Of a stretch of 64,000 nt of DNA, positions 18,710 through 26,847 are shown piece by piece. Location: contig NZ_CYSR01000040.1 of NCBI RefSeq assembly GCF_001458395.1, positions 248,001 through 312,000 on the forward strand, given 5' to 3'. Origin of the DNA: Leisingera aquaemixtae (GTDB lineage Bacteria > Pseudomonadota > Alphaproteobacteria > Rhodobacterales > Rhodobacteraceae). The notes under the pieces are model-generated. The model saw nothing but the letters and a program-made list of their open reading frames with translations, was not told the DNA's origin and ran no database searches. Every line of letters begins with the position of its first letter. Positions within the stretch are counted from its first letter, which is position 1. The translations under genes and the position numbers were made by a program.

Positions 18710-19230
18710 CATGGGTCAAGGAACCGGTTCAGCGGATGCTGCCGTATGCCGGGCTGTTTCTGCTGCGGGCCGGGTCTGTTCCTGGCGTAAGACAGCGAGC
18801 GGCCGAACTCGCGCGGCGCGGTCAGTTTCGAGAACGCCCGGCACCCCAGCCGCTTGGGCAGGGGCTCACCCCGTGAGGCGGTATCCTCCAGGTGGCGGCG
18901 CAGCAGCTCTGTGTTGCGGGTGTTGGATTTCCAGGCAATGTCGAACAGGTCGCCCACCAGCGGCACGGAGCCGATGAGGGCGTCGATGCCCGTGTTTGCC
19001 GCCATCCGGGCCAGCGTGCCGGCGGAGGCGCCCAGCTGGTAGCCCGAGTACAGTATGTAACCGGCGGGCGCCAGCGACAGGGCGTCGCCGATACCGGGCA
19101 CAAGGCCCGCGATGCTGTCCCAGCCGACCCTCAGGCCGATGCCCGGAATGCGGAAGGCCCGGTCCATGCGCTGCGCCAGACGCTCCAGCGATTGCAGCTT
19201 TTGCTCATGGTGTTGCGGCAGATCAGGCAT
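18709..19230 (-). CDS. DUF4112 domain-containing protein
   Basis: The 173-residue protein contains the DUF4112 core: RIPGIGLRVGWDSIAGLVPGIGD, then a hydrophobic stretch, then IGSVPLVGDLFDIAWKSN. Two weakly hydrophobic segments suggest membrane association; no function is known. It overlaps the preceding Pmp3-like gene by eight bases (ATG at 19230, upstream stop at 19223), so the two are probably translated together. Confidence 0.85.
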   Translation of the reverse strand: MPDLPQHHEQKLQSLERLAQRMDRAFRIPGIGLRVGWDSIAGLVPGIGDALSLAPAGYILYSGYQLGASAGTLARMAANTGIDALIGSVPLVGDLFDIAWKSNTRNTELLRRHLEDTASRGEPLPKRLGCRAFSKLTAPREFGRSLSYARNRPGPQQKQPGIRQHPLNRFLDP

Positions 19231-19393
19231 GGCTCGGCGTCCTTGCGATGACCCACACCGCGTGCACGATGCCGGGGATGTAGCCCAGCAGGGTCAGCAG
19301 AATGTTCAGCCAGAAGTGCTTGCCAAGACCGACCTGGAGAAAAACGCCAAGCGGGGGCAGCAGTACTGCGAAAATGATGCGGATCAGGTCCAT
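19223..19393 (-). CDS. YqaE/Pmp3 family small membrane protein
   Basis: A 56-residue protein starting MDLIRIIFAVLLPPLGVFLQ. It has two hydrophobic helices separated by GLGKHFWLNI and the GYIPGIVHAVWVI end that marks the Pmp3/YqaE (UPF0057) family, stress-linked proteolipids of the inner membrane. GGAG lies seven bases before the ATG. It overlaps the start of the DUF4112 gene by eight bases, and both are likely envelope-stress proteins in one operon. Confidence 0.88.
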   Translation of the reverse strand: MDLIRIIFAVLLPPLGVFLQVGLGKHFWLNILLTLLGYIPGIVHAVWVIARTPSHA

Positions 19394-19522
19394 GCCGGTA
19401 CTCCTTCTGTTGCACTCGTTTCTGCATGGTTAACGGCTGAACCCGGGAAAAAGTTGCATGAGGGGCCAGAACGGCGGACCGGTGGCGCCGCTTTGACCGC
19501 TGGTGCGGACGGGCGGCGGTGC

Positions 19523-19870
19523 TTACAGGGGCTTCAGATCCGCGGGCGCAGCGCGCACGCCGATCGCGTCCAGTTCTGCCAGCAGTTTCGTGCTGTGCTG
19601 CGGCCGGGCGTCGGCCTTGATCGCGTCAAAGCGCTGGCGCAGCTCCTCCTTTTCCTTGCCCTTGCAATCATTCCAGGGGCGCCCCTGCAGTGCCATCACC
19701 AGAACGTAATAGCCGATGAAATGCGGCCGGGTGCCGGTCTGCAGCAGCCGGGCATAGGCCGCGTCGGCACCGATGGCGCGCAAGTCTTCGGCTGAGGTGA
19801 TACCGGCCCGGCGGCAGGCTTCCTCATAAGCGGGACCAAGGTTGCGGATGGAAGAAATGGCTGTGTTCAT
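19523..19870 (-). CDS. TfoX/Sxy C-terminal domain protein
   Basis: The 115-residue protein consists mainly of the TfoX C-terminal domain: SIRNLGPAYEEACRRAGITSAEDLRAIGADAAYARLL, a helix-hairpin-helix-like fold. The N-terminal TfoX domain is absent. In gamma-proteobacteria TfoX controls competence; stand-alone C-domain proteins are of unknown function. It lies alone between the Pmp3-DUF4112 pair and the P450 gene. Confidence 0.8.
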   Translation of the reverse strand: MNTAISSIRNLGPAYEEACRRAGITSAEDLRAIGADAAYARLLQTGTRPHFIGYYVLVMALQGRPWNDCKGKEKEELRQRFDAIKADARPQHSTKLLAELDAIGVRAAPADLKPL

Positions 19871-20040
19871 GATTTGTTTCTATCCCCTAAGGGCGCCGGT
19901 GTCACGCTGGAAACGGCGTGTTCGTTAACCGCCCAAGCGCGGCCTGACGCTGGGTCTTTTGCCGCACTGCCGGATTGACAGTCGCATATCCGGCGGAAAG
20001 CCTTGCGGGCAGGGCAATCGGAACCGGCGGGAGAGCGGCG

Positions 20041-21270
20041 ATGAAGGAACGGCAGCAAATATCTGTGAATGCGGAGGGTTTTGATCTGGCGAACCCGCCG
20101 GACGGATTTACGGACGATCCGTTTCCCTTTTACGATGCCTTGCTGCGCGACGCTCCGGTTCTGCCGCAGCCGGACGGCTCGCTGCTGATCTGCCGGCATG
20201 CCGACCTTGACCGGATTTACCGCGACACCACGTTGTTCTCCTCGGACAAGACAAAGGTGTTTGCCCCGAAGTACGGCGCAGGCTCGCCGCTGTTTGAGCA
20301 TCACACAACCTCACTGGTGTTCTCCGACCCGCCACTGCACACGCGGGTGCGCAAGATCATGACCTCGGCGCTGACGCCGCGGGCGATTTCGCAGATGGAG
20401 CCGGGGCTGATCGCAACGGTGGATCACCTGCTGCACACGATGGCGGACCTGGATGAGGCGGACCTGATCGAGGATTTCGCCGCGTCGATCCCGATCCAGA
20501 TCATCGGCAACCTGCTGGATGTGCCGATGGCGGAGCGCGGCCCGCTTCGCGACTGGTCGCTGGCCATTCTGGGCGCGCTGGAGCCTGTGCTGAGTGCCGA
20601 ACAGTTGGCCGCAGGGCACCGGGCGGTGGAGGAGTTTAAGGCGTACCTCAGCGGCCTGATTGCCCGGCGCCGGGCCAGCCCCGGCGATATCGAAACGGAT
20701 GTGCTGACGCGGCTGATCCGCGGCGAGGGGGCCGAGGGCAGCTTGAGTGAGGTCGAGCTGATCCAGAACTGCATCTTCATCCTGAACGCAGGCCATGAAA
20801 CCACCACCAACCTGATCGGCAACGGGCTGGCGCTGCTGCATGATTATCCTGAGCAGAAGCGGCGGCTGCTGGAGGCGCCGGAGCTGATCAAACCCGCGAT
20901 TGAGGAAATGCTGCGGTTCCGCTCTCCCAATCAGCTGGGCAACCGCGAGACCACAGCGGAGGTGGAGATCGGCGGCTGCCGGGTGCCTGCGGGCACCAAT
21001 CTGCATCTGGTGATCGGCGCTGCCAACCGGGACCCTGAGGTGTTTGAGAACCCTGAAGTGTTCGATATTTCCAGAAGTCCCAACCGGCATCTTGCCTTTG
21101 CCGGCGGGCCGCATGTCTGCGTCGGGCTGACGCTGGCGCGGCTGGAGGGGAGGATCGCAATCGAACGGTTCCTGCGCCGCTTCCCGGACTACCGCTTGCT
21201 GCCCGGTCGGGTGCCCGGCGGGCGGATCCGGTTCCGGGGCTATGCGGCGCTGCCTGCCAGATTGCGCTGA
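20041..21270 (+). CDS. Cytochrome P450
   Basis: A 409-residue soluble bacterial P450 monooxygenase. The I-helix oxygen-binding motif is NAGHETT (residues 249-255), the ExxR pair is in EEMLRFRSP, and the haem ligand is Cys360 in FAGGPHVCVGLTLARLE. Substrate cannot be read from the sequence, and no ferredoxin or reductase gene is adjacent. The ATG at 20041 has GGAGA upstream. The reading frame extends further 5' without supporting features. Confidence 0.93.
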   Translation: MKERQQISVNAEGFDLANPPDGFTDDPFPFYDALLRDAPVLPQPDGSLLICRHADLDRIYRDTTLFSSDKTKVFAPKYGAGSPLFEHHTTSLVFSDPPLHTRVRKIMTSALTPRAISQMEPGLIATVDHLLHTMADLDEADLIEDFAASIPIQIIGNLLDVPMAERGPLRDWSLAILGALEPVLSAEQLAAGHRAVEEFKAYLSGLIARRRASPGDIETDVLTRLIRGEGAEGSLSEVELIQNCIFILNAGHETTTNLIGNGLALLHDYPEQKRRLLEAPELIKPAIEEMLRFRSPNQLGNRETTAEVEIGGCRVPAGTNLHLVIGAANRDPEVFENPEVFDISRSPNRHLAFAGGPHVCVGLTLARLEGRIAIERFLRRFPDYRLLPGRVPGGRIRFRGYAALPARLR

Positions 21271-21298
21271 CGAACCGGCCCGGGGCCGGGGGCTTCGC

Positions 21299-21913
21299 TC
21301 AGAACAGTCCGGCCTCCTTGGCGCAGAGCGCTGCCTGGGTGCGGTTCTTGGCGTCCAGCTTGCGGCACAGGGTGCGCACATGCAGCTTGATGGTGACCTC
21401 CTGCAGGTCCAGATCGCGGGCGATTTCCTTGTTCGACAACCCTTTAGACAGGCCGTTCAGCACTTCCAGCTCCCGCGGGCTGAGCTTTTTGGCGAGGGGG
21501 TGGGTGCTGGCCGCGGCCTCCTCGCGCATCAGGTCGACCGGCACGTAGATTTCGCCGGCGCTCATGAAACGCACCGCGTTCAGCAGCGATTGCGCGCCCA
21601 TCGTCTTGGGGATGAAGCCGATGGCGCCGGCATCCAGCGCCTCCTGCGCAGTGCGGGCGGGCGCGCTGCCGGACAGAATGGCCACGCCCTTGCCGCCGTT
21701 GGCCGCCAGCGCCTTGGCCAGCCCGTCTAGTCCCATCATTCCCGGCATGTTGTAGTCGAGCAGCACCAGATCAAACGGCCCCTCGCCGGAAATCTGCTCA
21801 ATCGCGCCGGGCAGATCGGTGGCCAACGCCACCTCGGCACCGCCCTCGGATCTGAGGTAGGCGGAGATCGTTTCCCGCACCATGTCGTGATCGTCTGCCA
21901 GCAAAATACGCAT
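21299..21913 (-). CDS. LuxR/NarL-family response regulator
   Basis: The 204-residue protein has a receiver domain (acidic pair D7/D8, phospho-acceptor Asp53 in LVLLDYNMPG, Lys in FIPKTMG) and a C-terminal LuxR-type HTH (LSPRELEVLNGLSKGLSNKEIARDLDLQEVTIKLHV). The ATG at 21913 fits the normal receiver start. An alternative in-frame ATG at 22014 has a good AGGAG and would add a 33-residue N-terminal extension. The kinase partner could be the hybrid kinase at 22750, but this is only proximity. Confidence 0.9.
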   Translation of the reverse strand: MRILLADDHDMVRETISAYLRSEGGAEVALATDLPGAIEQISGEGPFDLVLLDYNMPGMMGLDGLAKALAANGGKGVAILSGSAPARTAQEALDAGAIGFIPKTMGAQSLLNAVRFMSAGEIYVPVDLMREEAAASTHPLAKKLSPRELEVLNGLSKGLSNKEIARDLDLQEVTIKLHVRTLCRKLDAKNRTQAALCAKEAGLF

Positions 21914-22226
21914 GATGCCCCTGGACCTGTTCTGCAACTCACGGTCCCAATCTACAGCCACAAGTGTTTCGAAATTGTCAACCTGGGATTGCGTGCCTGC
22001 GTGGTAATAGGACATCTGCTGCCGCTCCTGTGCGATTGCCGGAATATTATTGATAGTAACCCGGCCCGGCGGCGGCTGGTAAGGCAACATTAGGGTGCTC
22101 GCGCTATGCTTGCGTCTGGGCACCCTATACGGAAGGTCAGGACCCTATCCTCTGGTGCCGGTTTCCGGGCCGCGCCGGTGTGGCATGTTTCCGGGCAGTA
22201 TGTTGCTGAACTGAGGAGAGCTGGAA

Positions 22227-22724
22227 ATGAGAGGGATGATGTCACGGGCCGCGGCGCTGGCTGCGATGGTGGTCATAACCTGTGCCGCCGCCGTTTTTGC
22301 GGGCGAAGAGCCGAAGGTGCTGCTGTCGGTGCGCATGGATGGCGCGGCTGAGCCTTCGGCGCAGTACACGATCGCGGATCTGCGCGCGCTTGATCCCGTC
22401 ACCTTTGAGACGGAGACCATCTGGACCACCGGTCCGCAGCAGTTCACCGGCGTGCCGCTGGCTGTTCTGATGGAGCGGATGGGGGTCAGCGGCGGCCAGC
22501 TGGTGGCGCATGCGGTGAACAACTACTCGGTGGAAATCCCGGTGTCCGACGCGATTGAGGGCGGCCCGATTGTCGCCTTTGAACGCAATGGCGCGGAAAT
22601 GTCGCTGCGCAACAAGGGGCCGCTTTGGGTGGTTTACCCCTACGACAGTAATCCCGACTACCGGACGGAGGAGGTCTATTCGCGCAGCATCTGGCAGCTG
22701 GACCGCATCGTGATCCGGCCGTGA
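22227..22724 (+). CDS. Exported molybdopterin-oxidoreductase-fold protein
   Basis: The 165-residue protein has a signal peptide (about residues 1-25) and a compact sulfite-oxidase-like fold: TGPQQFTGVPLAVLMERMGV, VNNYSVEIPVSD, RNKGPLWVVYPYD. The cysteine that ligates molybdenum in true sulfite oxidases is not evident, so it is probably a non-catalytic sensor or binding protein. It is 25 bp upstream of the hybrid kinase. This pairing of a small periplasmic molybdopterin-fold protein and a kinase suggests a periplasmic signal-input partner (inference). Confidence 0.78.
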   Translation: MRGMMSRAAALAAMVVITCAAAVFAGEEPKVLLSVRMDGAAEPSAQYTIADLRALDPVTFETETIWTTGPQQFTGVPLAVLMERMGVSGGQLVAHAVNNYSVEIPVSDAIEGGPIVAFERNGAEMSLRNKGPLWVVYPYDSNPDYRTEEVYSRSIWQLDRIVIRP

Positions 22725-22749
22725 CCGGCGGGCAGGGGGCCTGCAGCTG

Positions 22750-25233
22750 ATGCTTCACGGGTTTCCCTCCGTGCCGCGCTGGGTCCTGGCCTTGGTGCTG
22801 GCCGTCGCTGCTGTGCTGGCGGCGCAGTCGGTGCGGCTGGGCCATCAGGTTCTGCAGGAGCTGAACAAGCTGTCGACCGCGGCCACCGACAACATGCAAT
22901 GGAACCTGTCCCAAGCCGAGGTGGAGCATCTGAAGCTGCAGACCGCGGTGCTGACGGCGCGCAAGGCTGAGGATCTGCCCCGGCTGCGGCGCCAGTTTGA
23001 CATCTACTACAGCCGGATCGCGACCTTCCGCGAAAGCCCGCTGTTCGAGGACCTGCGCAGCAGCCAGGGCGGGGCGGGCCTGTTGCAGCAGATGCAGGAC
23101 CGTCTGGACCGGATGGCGGCCGTAGTGGACAGCGGCGATCAGGCGCTCTTGAACGGTTTGCTGGAACTGGCGGCGGAGTTGAACGCAAACAGCAAGGACG
23201 TGCGCGAGCTGGCGTTGTTCGGGGTTGTCCTGCAGGTGGACGATACCAAGGACAAGCGGTTGCAGCTTTTCACCATCCTGTACCGGCTGGGCTGGGTGGT
23301 CCTGGCTTTGGTGCTGGCGCTGGCGCTGGCGGCGCTGCTGCTTGGGCGGCTGTACCGCAAGGGGCGTGAGATGGCGATCGAACGCAGCCGGGCTGCGGCG
23401 CAGATGGAGGCGATGATTGCTTCCTCGCTGGACGCGATCCTGGTGGTCGGCGCCGACGGGCGGATCCAGGCCTTTAACGGTGCGGCGGAATCGGTCTTTG
23501 GCTACAGCCGCGAGGAGGCGGTCGGCCAGCCGATGGTTAACCTGATCGTGCCGGACCATTTGCAGGAGGCGCATAAGGCCGGCATGAAGCGCTTTTTGCG
23601 AACTGGTGAGACGCGGGTTGCAGGCAAGGGGCGGCTGCAGCTGGAGGCGCGGCGCAAATCCGGCGAGCTGTTCCCGGTGGAGCTGTCCGTTTCGGTCAGC
23701 CAGTCCGGTTCCGAAATGGTGTTTGTCAGCTTCCTGCGCGACATATCGGAGCGGATCGAGGTGGAAGAAGAACTGCGGCGGGCGCGGGATGACGCCTTGG
23801 CGGGCGAGCGGGCCAAGCACAACCTTTTGACAGTCATGAGCCATGAAATGCGCACGCCGCTGACCGGGGTTCTGGGGGCCATCGACCTGATTGAGGGCAC
23901 CGGGCTGACACAGGAGCAGCGCCGCTACCTGCGGGCCATGCGGGTTTCGGGCGAATTGCTGCTGCATCATGTCAATGACGTGCTGGAGCTGTCGCGGCTG
24001 GAGTCCGGTGCCGATTCTGAAAAACTGCGGATATTCGATCTGGATGAGCTGGTGAGCGGCCTGGTCGAGAGCCAGCAGGCCAGCGCCAAGGGCCAGGGAA
24101 TCGACCTGTCGCTGCATTGCAGCCTGGGTGGAAAACCGGTGGTCGCCGGCCGTCCCCGCGCCGTTCAGCAGGTGCTGTTGAACCTGATCGGCAACGCCCT
24201 GAAATTCACCAGAGAGGGTGCTGTCAGTGTTGACGTGATGCGTCTGCCCGACGGTGAAACGGTGGAATTCAGCGTCGCAGACACTGGCCAGGGTATCGCG
24301 CCGGAGGATCTGGACCGGATCTTTGAGGACTTTATCACTCTGGACGCCAGCTATGGCCGCGGCAGTGAGGGCACCGGACTGGGGCTGGCGATCACCAAGC
24401 GCCTGGTGGAGGCGATGGGCGGCACCATAACCTGCGAGAGCGAGCCGGGCGAGGGCAGCCTGTTCACCATTTCGCTGGCGCTGCCCCCCGCCAAGGCGCC
24501 GCCGCGGCAGGCCGAACAGGACAAGCCGCGGAACAAGGGCGCCTGCCGTCTGCTGATCGCGGAGGACAATGACATCAACCGCGAGCTGCTGGCGACGCTG
24601 CTGAGCCAGGAGGGCCATCAAGTCACTGCGGTGCCGGGCGGTGCCGAGGCGGTGGAGGCGGCCGAAGCGGGGCGCTTCGATCTAATTCTGATGGATATCA
24701 GCATGCCGGAGGTGGACGGGATTGAGGCCCTGCGCCGGATCCGCGCCGGGCAGTTTGCCGAAGGGACCGATATCGTCGCGCTGACGGCCCATGCTGCGGC
24801 CGAGGATCACGCCCGCATTCTGGAGGCTGGCTTTGCCGAAGTGCTGACTAAGCCGGTCAACAAGGCGGAGCTTGCCGATGTGATTGCGCGCCGGGCTGGA
24901 GGCGGGGTCAAGGCGTTGCCCAGAATCGAGTCCGACATCCACCAGTTCTTCGAGGCCCTGGGGGCGGAGCGGGCGCGCAGTTTCCTGGTGTTGTTCTGCG
25001 ATGAGGTGACCCAGCTGCAGGACACGCTGCAGACCTCCACGGCGCTGGAGGACCCGCAGCGCAAGGAGGCGCACAGGCTGGCAGGTTCGGCTGCGGTGCT
25101 GGGGCTGTCGGATCTGCGCCGCGCAATGCTGGCCATCGAAAAGGCAGAGCTGGGAGAGGATCCGCCGCTGGCACTCTTCCAGCAGGCCTGGGCCAGTGCC
25201 GAAATGATCCTGGCACCGCACCTGCCCTCGTGA
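22750..25233 (+). CDS. Hybrid sensor histidine kinase with PAS, receiver and Hpt domains
   Basis: An 827-residue membrane kinase. Two helices (about 9-27 and 180-200) flank a periplasmic helical sensor. A PAS domain (about 215-330), HisKA with His365 (VMSHEMRTPLTG) and an HATPase domain (LIGNALKF, DTGQGIAPEDL, GTGLGLAITKR) follow. Then come a receiver with Asp649 (LILMDISMPEVDG) and an Hpt domain with His775 (EAHRLAGSAAVLG). This is a full His-Asp-His chain awaiting a separate response regulator; the LuxR-type regulator at 21299 is the nearest. Confidence 0.93.
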   Translation: MLHGFPSVPRWVLALVLAVAAVLAAQSVRLGHQVLQELNKLSTAATDNMQWNLSQAEVEHLKLQTAVLTARKAEDLPRLRRQFDIYYSRIATFRESPLFEDLRSSQGGAGLLQQMQDRLDRMAAVVDSGDQALLNGLLELAAELNANSKDVRELALFGVVLQVDDTKDKRLQLFTILYRLGWVVLALVLALALAALLLGRLYRKGREMAIERSRAAAQMEAMIASSLDAILVVGADGRIQAFNGAAESVFGYSREEAVGQPMVNLIVPDHLQEAHKAGMKRFLRTGETRVAGKGRLQLEARRKSGELFPVELSVSVSQSGSEMVFVSFLRDISERIEVEEELRRARDDALAGERAKHNLLTVMSHEMRTPLTGVLGAIDLIEGTGLTQEQRRYLRAMRVSGELLLHHVNDVLELSRLESGADSEKLRIFDLDELVSGLVESQQASAKGQGIDLSLHCSLGGKPVVAGRPRAVQQVLLNLIGNALKFTREGAVSVDVMRLPDGETVEFSVADTGQGIAPEDLDRIFEDFITLDASYGRGSEGTGLGLAITKRLVEAMGGTITCESEPGEGSLFTISLALPPAKAPPRQAEQDKPRNKGACRLLIAEDNDINRELLATLLSQEGHQVTAVPGGAEAVEAAEAGRFDLILMDISMPEVDGIEALRRIRAGQFAEGTDIVALTAHAAAEDHARILEAGFAEVLTKPVNKAELADVIARRAGGGVKALPRIESDIHQFFEALGAERARSFLVLFCDEVTQLQDTLQTSTALEDPQRKEAHRLAGSAAVLGLSDLRRAMLAIEKAELGEDPPLALFQQAWASAEMILAPHLPS

Positions 25234-25305
25234 CAGGGGGGGGCGGCAAACCCTGGCGGGGCACTGGGAAAGGGCAAGGGCAGAAAAGCCGAAGCGGCCG
25301 CGCTA

Positions 25306-25342
25306 AACCAAAAGGGGTCAAAGCATCGCTGCTTTGACCCCT
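25306..25342 (-). terminator. Strong hairpin downstream of tRNA-Asn copy 1
   Basis: AGGGGTCAAAGCA (25313-25325) and TGCTTTGACCCCT (25330-25342) form a perfect 13-bp stem with a four-base loop. On the minus strand it lies just after the tRNA 3' end and is followed by TTTTGGTTT, so it is a terminator for the tRNA. Confidence 0.85.
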
Positions 25343-25349
25343 GGAAATC

Positions 25350-25424
25350 TGGCTCCGGCGGTAGGGATCGAACCTACGACCAATTGATTAACAGTCAACT
25401 GCTCTACCGCTGAGCTACGCCGGA
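25350..25424 (-). tRNA. tRNA-Asn (anticodon GTT), copy 1
   Basis: Read on the minus strand it gives TCCGGCGTAGCTCAGCGGTA at the 5' end, an anticodon loop CTGTTAATC with anticodon GTT, a TPsi-C arm GTAGGTTCGATCCCTAC, and an acceptor stem closing with CGCCGGA-G-CCA. CCA is encoded. It is identical to the copy at 25703-25777. Confidence 0.96.
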
Positions 25425-25436
25425 ATGTGAGGCGTC

Positions 25437-25465
25437 GTATAAGAGTTCCAACCTGGGGCGTCCAG
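25437..25465 (-). promoter_or_regulatory. Promoter of tRNA-Asn copy 1
   Basis: On the minus strand a -35 CTGGAC (25460-25465) and -10 TTATAC (25437-25442) are separated by 17 bases. The -10 sits 12 bp before the tRNA 5' end. The same arrangement recurs before copy 2. Confidence 0.7.
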
Positions 25466-25702
25466 AGGAAAATTTGCTTTTGGGGCGATTTTTTTGTGCC
25501 CGCTTTCCGGCTGGGTATGCAGGCCTTCGCGAGGCGGAAATCCGGACGCTTCGGGACGGCAGAAGGGGCAGGGGCGGCGGCAGAGCTGGCGATTGGACTC
25601 TGCGGCAAGCCGGCCGTGGCGGGCCGGAATACACTGGCAGAAAGCACAGGCAAGAACCAGCGCTGCACAGCCTAAAGGCCTGTTTTCAGGTGTTTTTGAA
25701 AA

Positions 25703-25777
25703 TGGCTCCGGCGGTAGGGATCGAACCTACGACCAATTGATTAACAGTCAACTGCTCTACCGCTGAGCTACGCCGGA
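25703..25777 (-). tRNA. tRNA-Asn (anticodon GTT), copy 2
   Basis: Same 75-base sequence as the copy at 25350-25424, including the encoded CCA, on the same strand. The two genes are separated by 278 bp and have separate promoters, so each is an independent transcription unit. Confidence 0.96.
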
Positions 25778-25789
25778 ACGGTTCGTGCC

Positions 25790-25818
25790 GTATAGCGGTC
25801 CGCGGATTGGGCGTCCAG
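25790..25818 (-). promoter_or_regulatory. Promoter of tRNA-Asn copy 2
   Basis: -35 CTGGAC (25813-25818) and -10 CTATAC (25790-25795) with 17-base spacing on the minus strand. The shared GGCGTCCAGAGG block shows that the promoter was duplicated together with the tRNA gene. Confidence 0.7.
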
Positions 25819-25845
25819 AGGGCGGAGGGATTTTTTTGAAAAAAA

Positions 25846-26763
25846 TCAGCCGCCGCGCCGCGCAAAGACGGCTGCGGCGGACAGGGTTTCCTGCGGTGCT
25901 GCCAAGCCGCGGCCGCTGAGGTCCACGAGATGGGCAAAGACGTTGCGCTCCGCCGCCTTCAGCAGGGCAGGCGGGGTTTCGGTGTAGATCTGCTCCGCCA
26001 GGGCGCGCGCGGTGGCGGGGGCTTGCCCCAGCGCCTGCAGAATCGCAGCCTCGCGCGATTGGCGGTGGGCAATCAGCCAGTCGAGCCGCCCGGCGGGGTC
26101 TGTAACCGGCGCGCCGTGGCCGGGGTGGAACACCCGCCAGCTGCGCAGGCGCAGGCGGCGGCAGGAGGCCATGAAGTCGGTAAGGTCGCCATCCGGCGGC
26201 GACACCAGCGAACTGGCCCAGCCCATCACGTGATCCGCAGTGAAGCAGGCATCATTCCAGGCCAGCGCAATATGGTTGCCAAGGTGGCCGGGCGTGTGAA
26301 TCACCTCCAGTTCCCAGCCATCGCCGCCGATCACGTCGCTGTCGCGGACGGTGATGTCCGGGGCAAACTCTGTGTCGATGCCTTCGCCGCCTTCGGCCAG
26401 CCCGCTGGCGGCCAGCCTGGACATAACGGCGCTGCGGCCCGCGCCCGCGCCGCCAAAGGCATAGACCGGCGCGCCTGTGGCCTGGCTCAGCCCGCGCGCC
26501 AGCGGGGAGTGGTCCAGATGGCTGTGGGTCACGATAATATGGGTGATCCGCTGACCGGGCTGGACGGCGGCGAGAATCGCCTCCAGATGCGGTGCGCACT
26601 CCGGCCCTGGGTCGATCACGGCCAGGCTGCCGGTGCCGATCAGATAGGTATTGGTGCCGCGAAAGGTCATCGGAGAAGGATTCGGCGCAAGGATGCGGCG
26701 CAGGCCGGGCTCCAGCTCCACGGCGCGGCCGGGCTGCGGATTAAAGTCGTCTGCTGAATTCAT
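25846..26763 (-). CDS. MBL-fold metallo-hydrolase
   Basis: The 305-residue protein has the metallo-beta-lactamase metal motif THSHLDHS (His80, His82, Asp84, His85), a preceding IDPGPE strand and a later HTPGHLGNH motif. A C-terminal winged-helix-like segment (ILQALGQAPATARALAEQIYTETPPALLKAAERNVFAHL) is typical of the LACTB2-like/YflN subgroup. Hydrolase substrate unknown. It is divergent from the EnvZ-like kinase gene 84 bp away. Confidence 0.9.
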   Translation of the reverse strand: MNSADDFNPQPGRAVELEPGLRRILAPNPSPMTFRGTNTYLIGTGSLAVIDPGPECAPHLEAILAAVQPGQRITHIIVTHSHLDHSPLARGLSQATGAPVYAFGGAGAGRSAVMSRLAASGLAEGGEGIDTEFAPDITVRDSDVIGGDGWELEVIHTPGHLGNHIALAWNDACFTADHVMGWASSLVSPPDGDLTDFMASCRRLRLRSWRVFHPGHGAPVTDPAGRLDWLIAHRQSREAAILQALGQAPATARALAEQIYTETPPALLKAAERNVFAHLVDLSGRGLAAPQETLSAAAVFARRGG

Positions 26764-26847
26764 GGTCTTGCACCGCTGTTGTTTTCCTGCACTGATGCGC
26801 CGCTGGACCGTCTTTTCTCTTTTCCTGGCGCCCTATAGGCTTAGCCC

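Noticed and set aside
22486-24621. 711-codon open frame on the minus strand opposite the hybrid kinase
   Set aside because: It is the antisense shadow of a gene with clear kinase motifs; its translation is Gln/His/Arg-rich without domains, as expected from high-GC reverse frames.
25350-25777. tRNA-Asn as attachment site for the recombinase element
   Set aside because: The AT-rich element begins about 2.7 kb away, beyond two intact backbone genes, and no tRNA fragment repeat was found near its right end.
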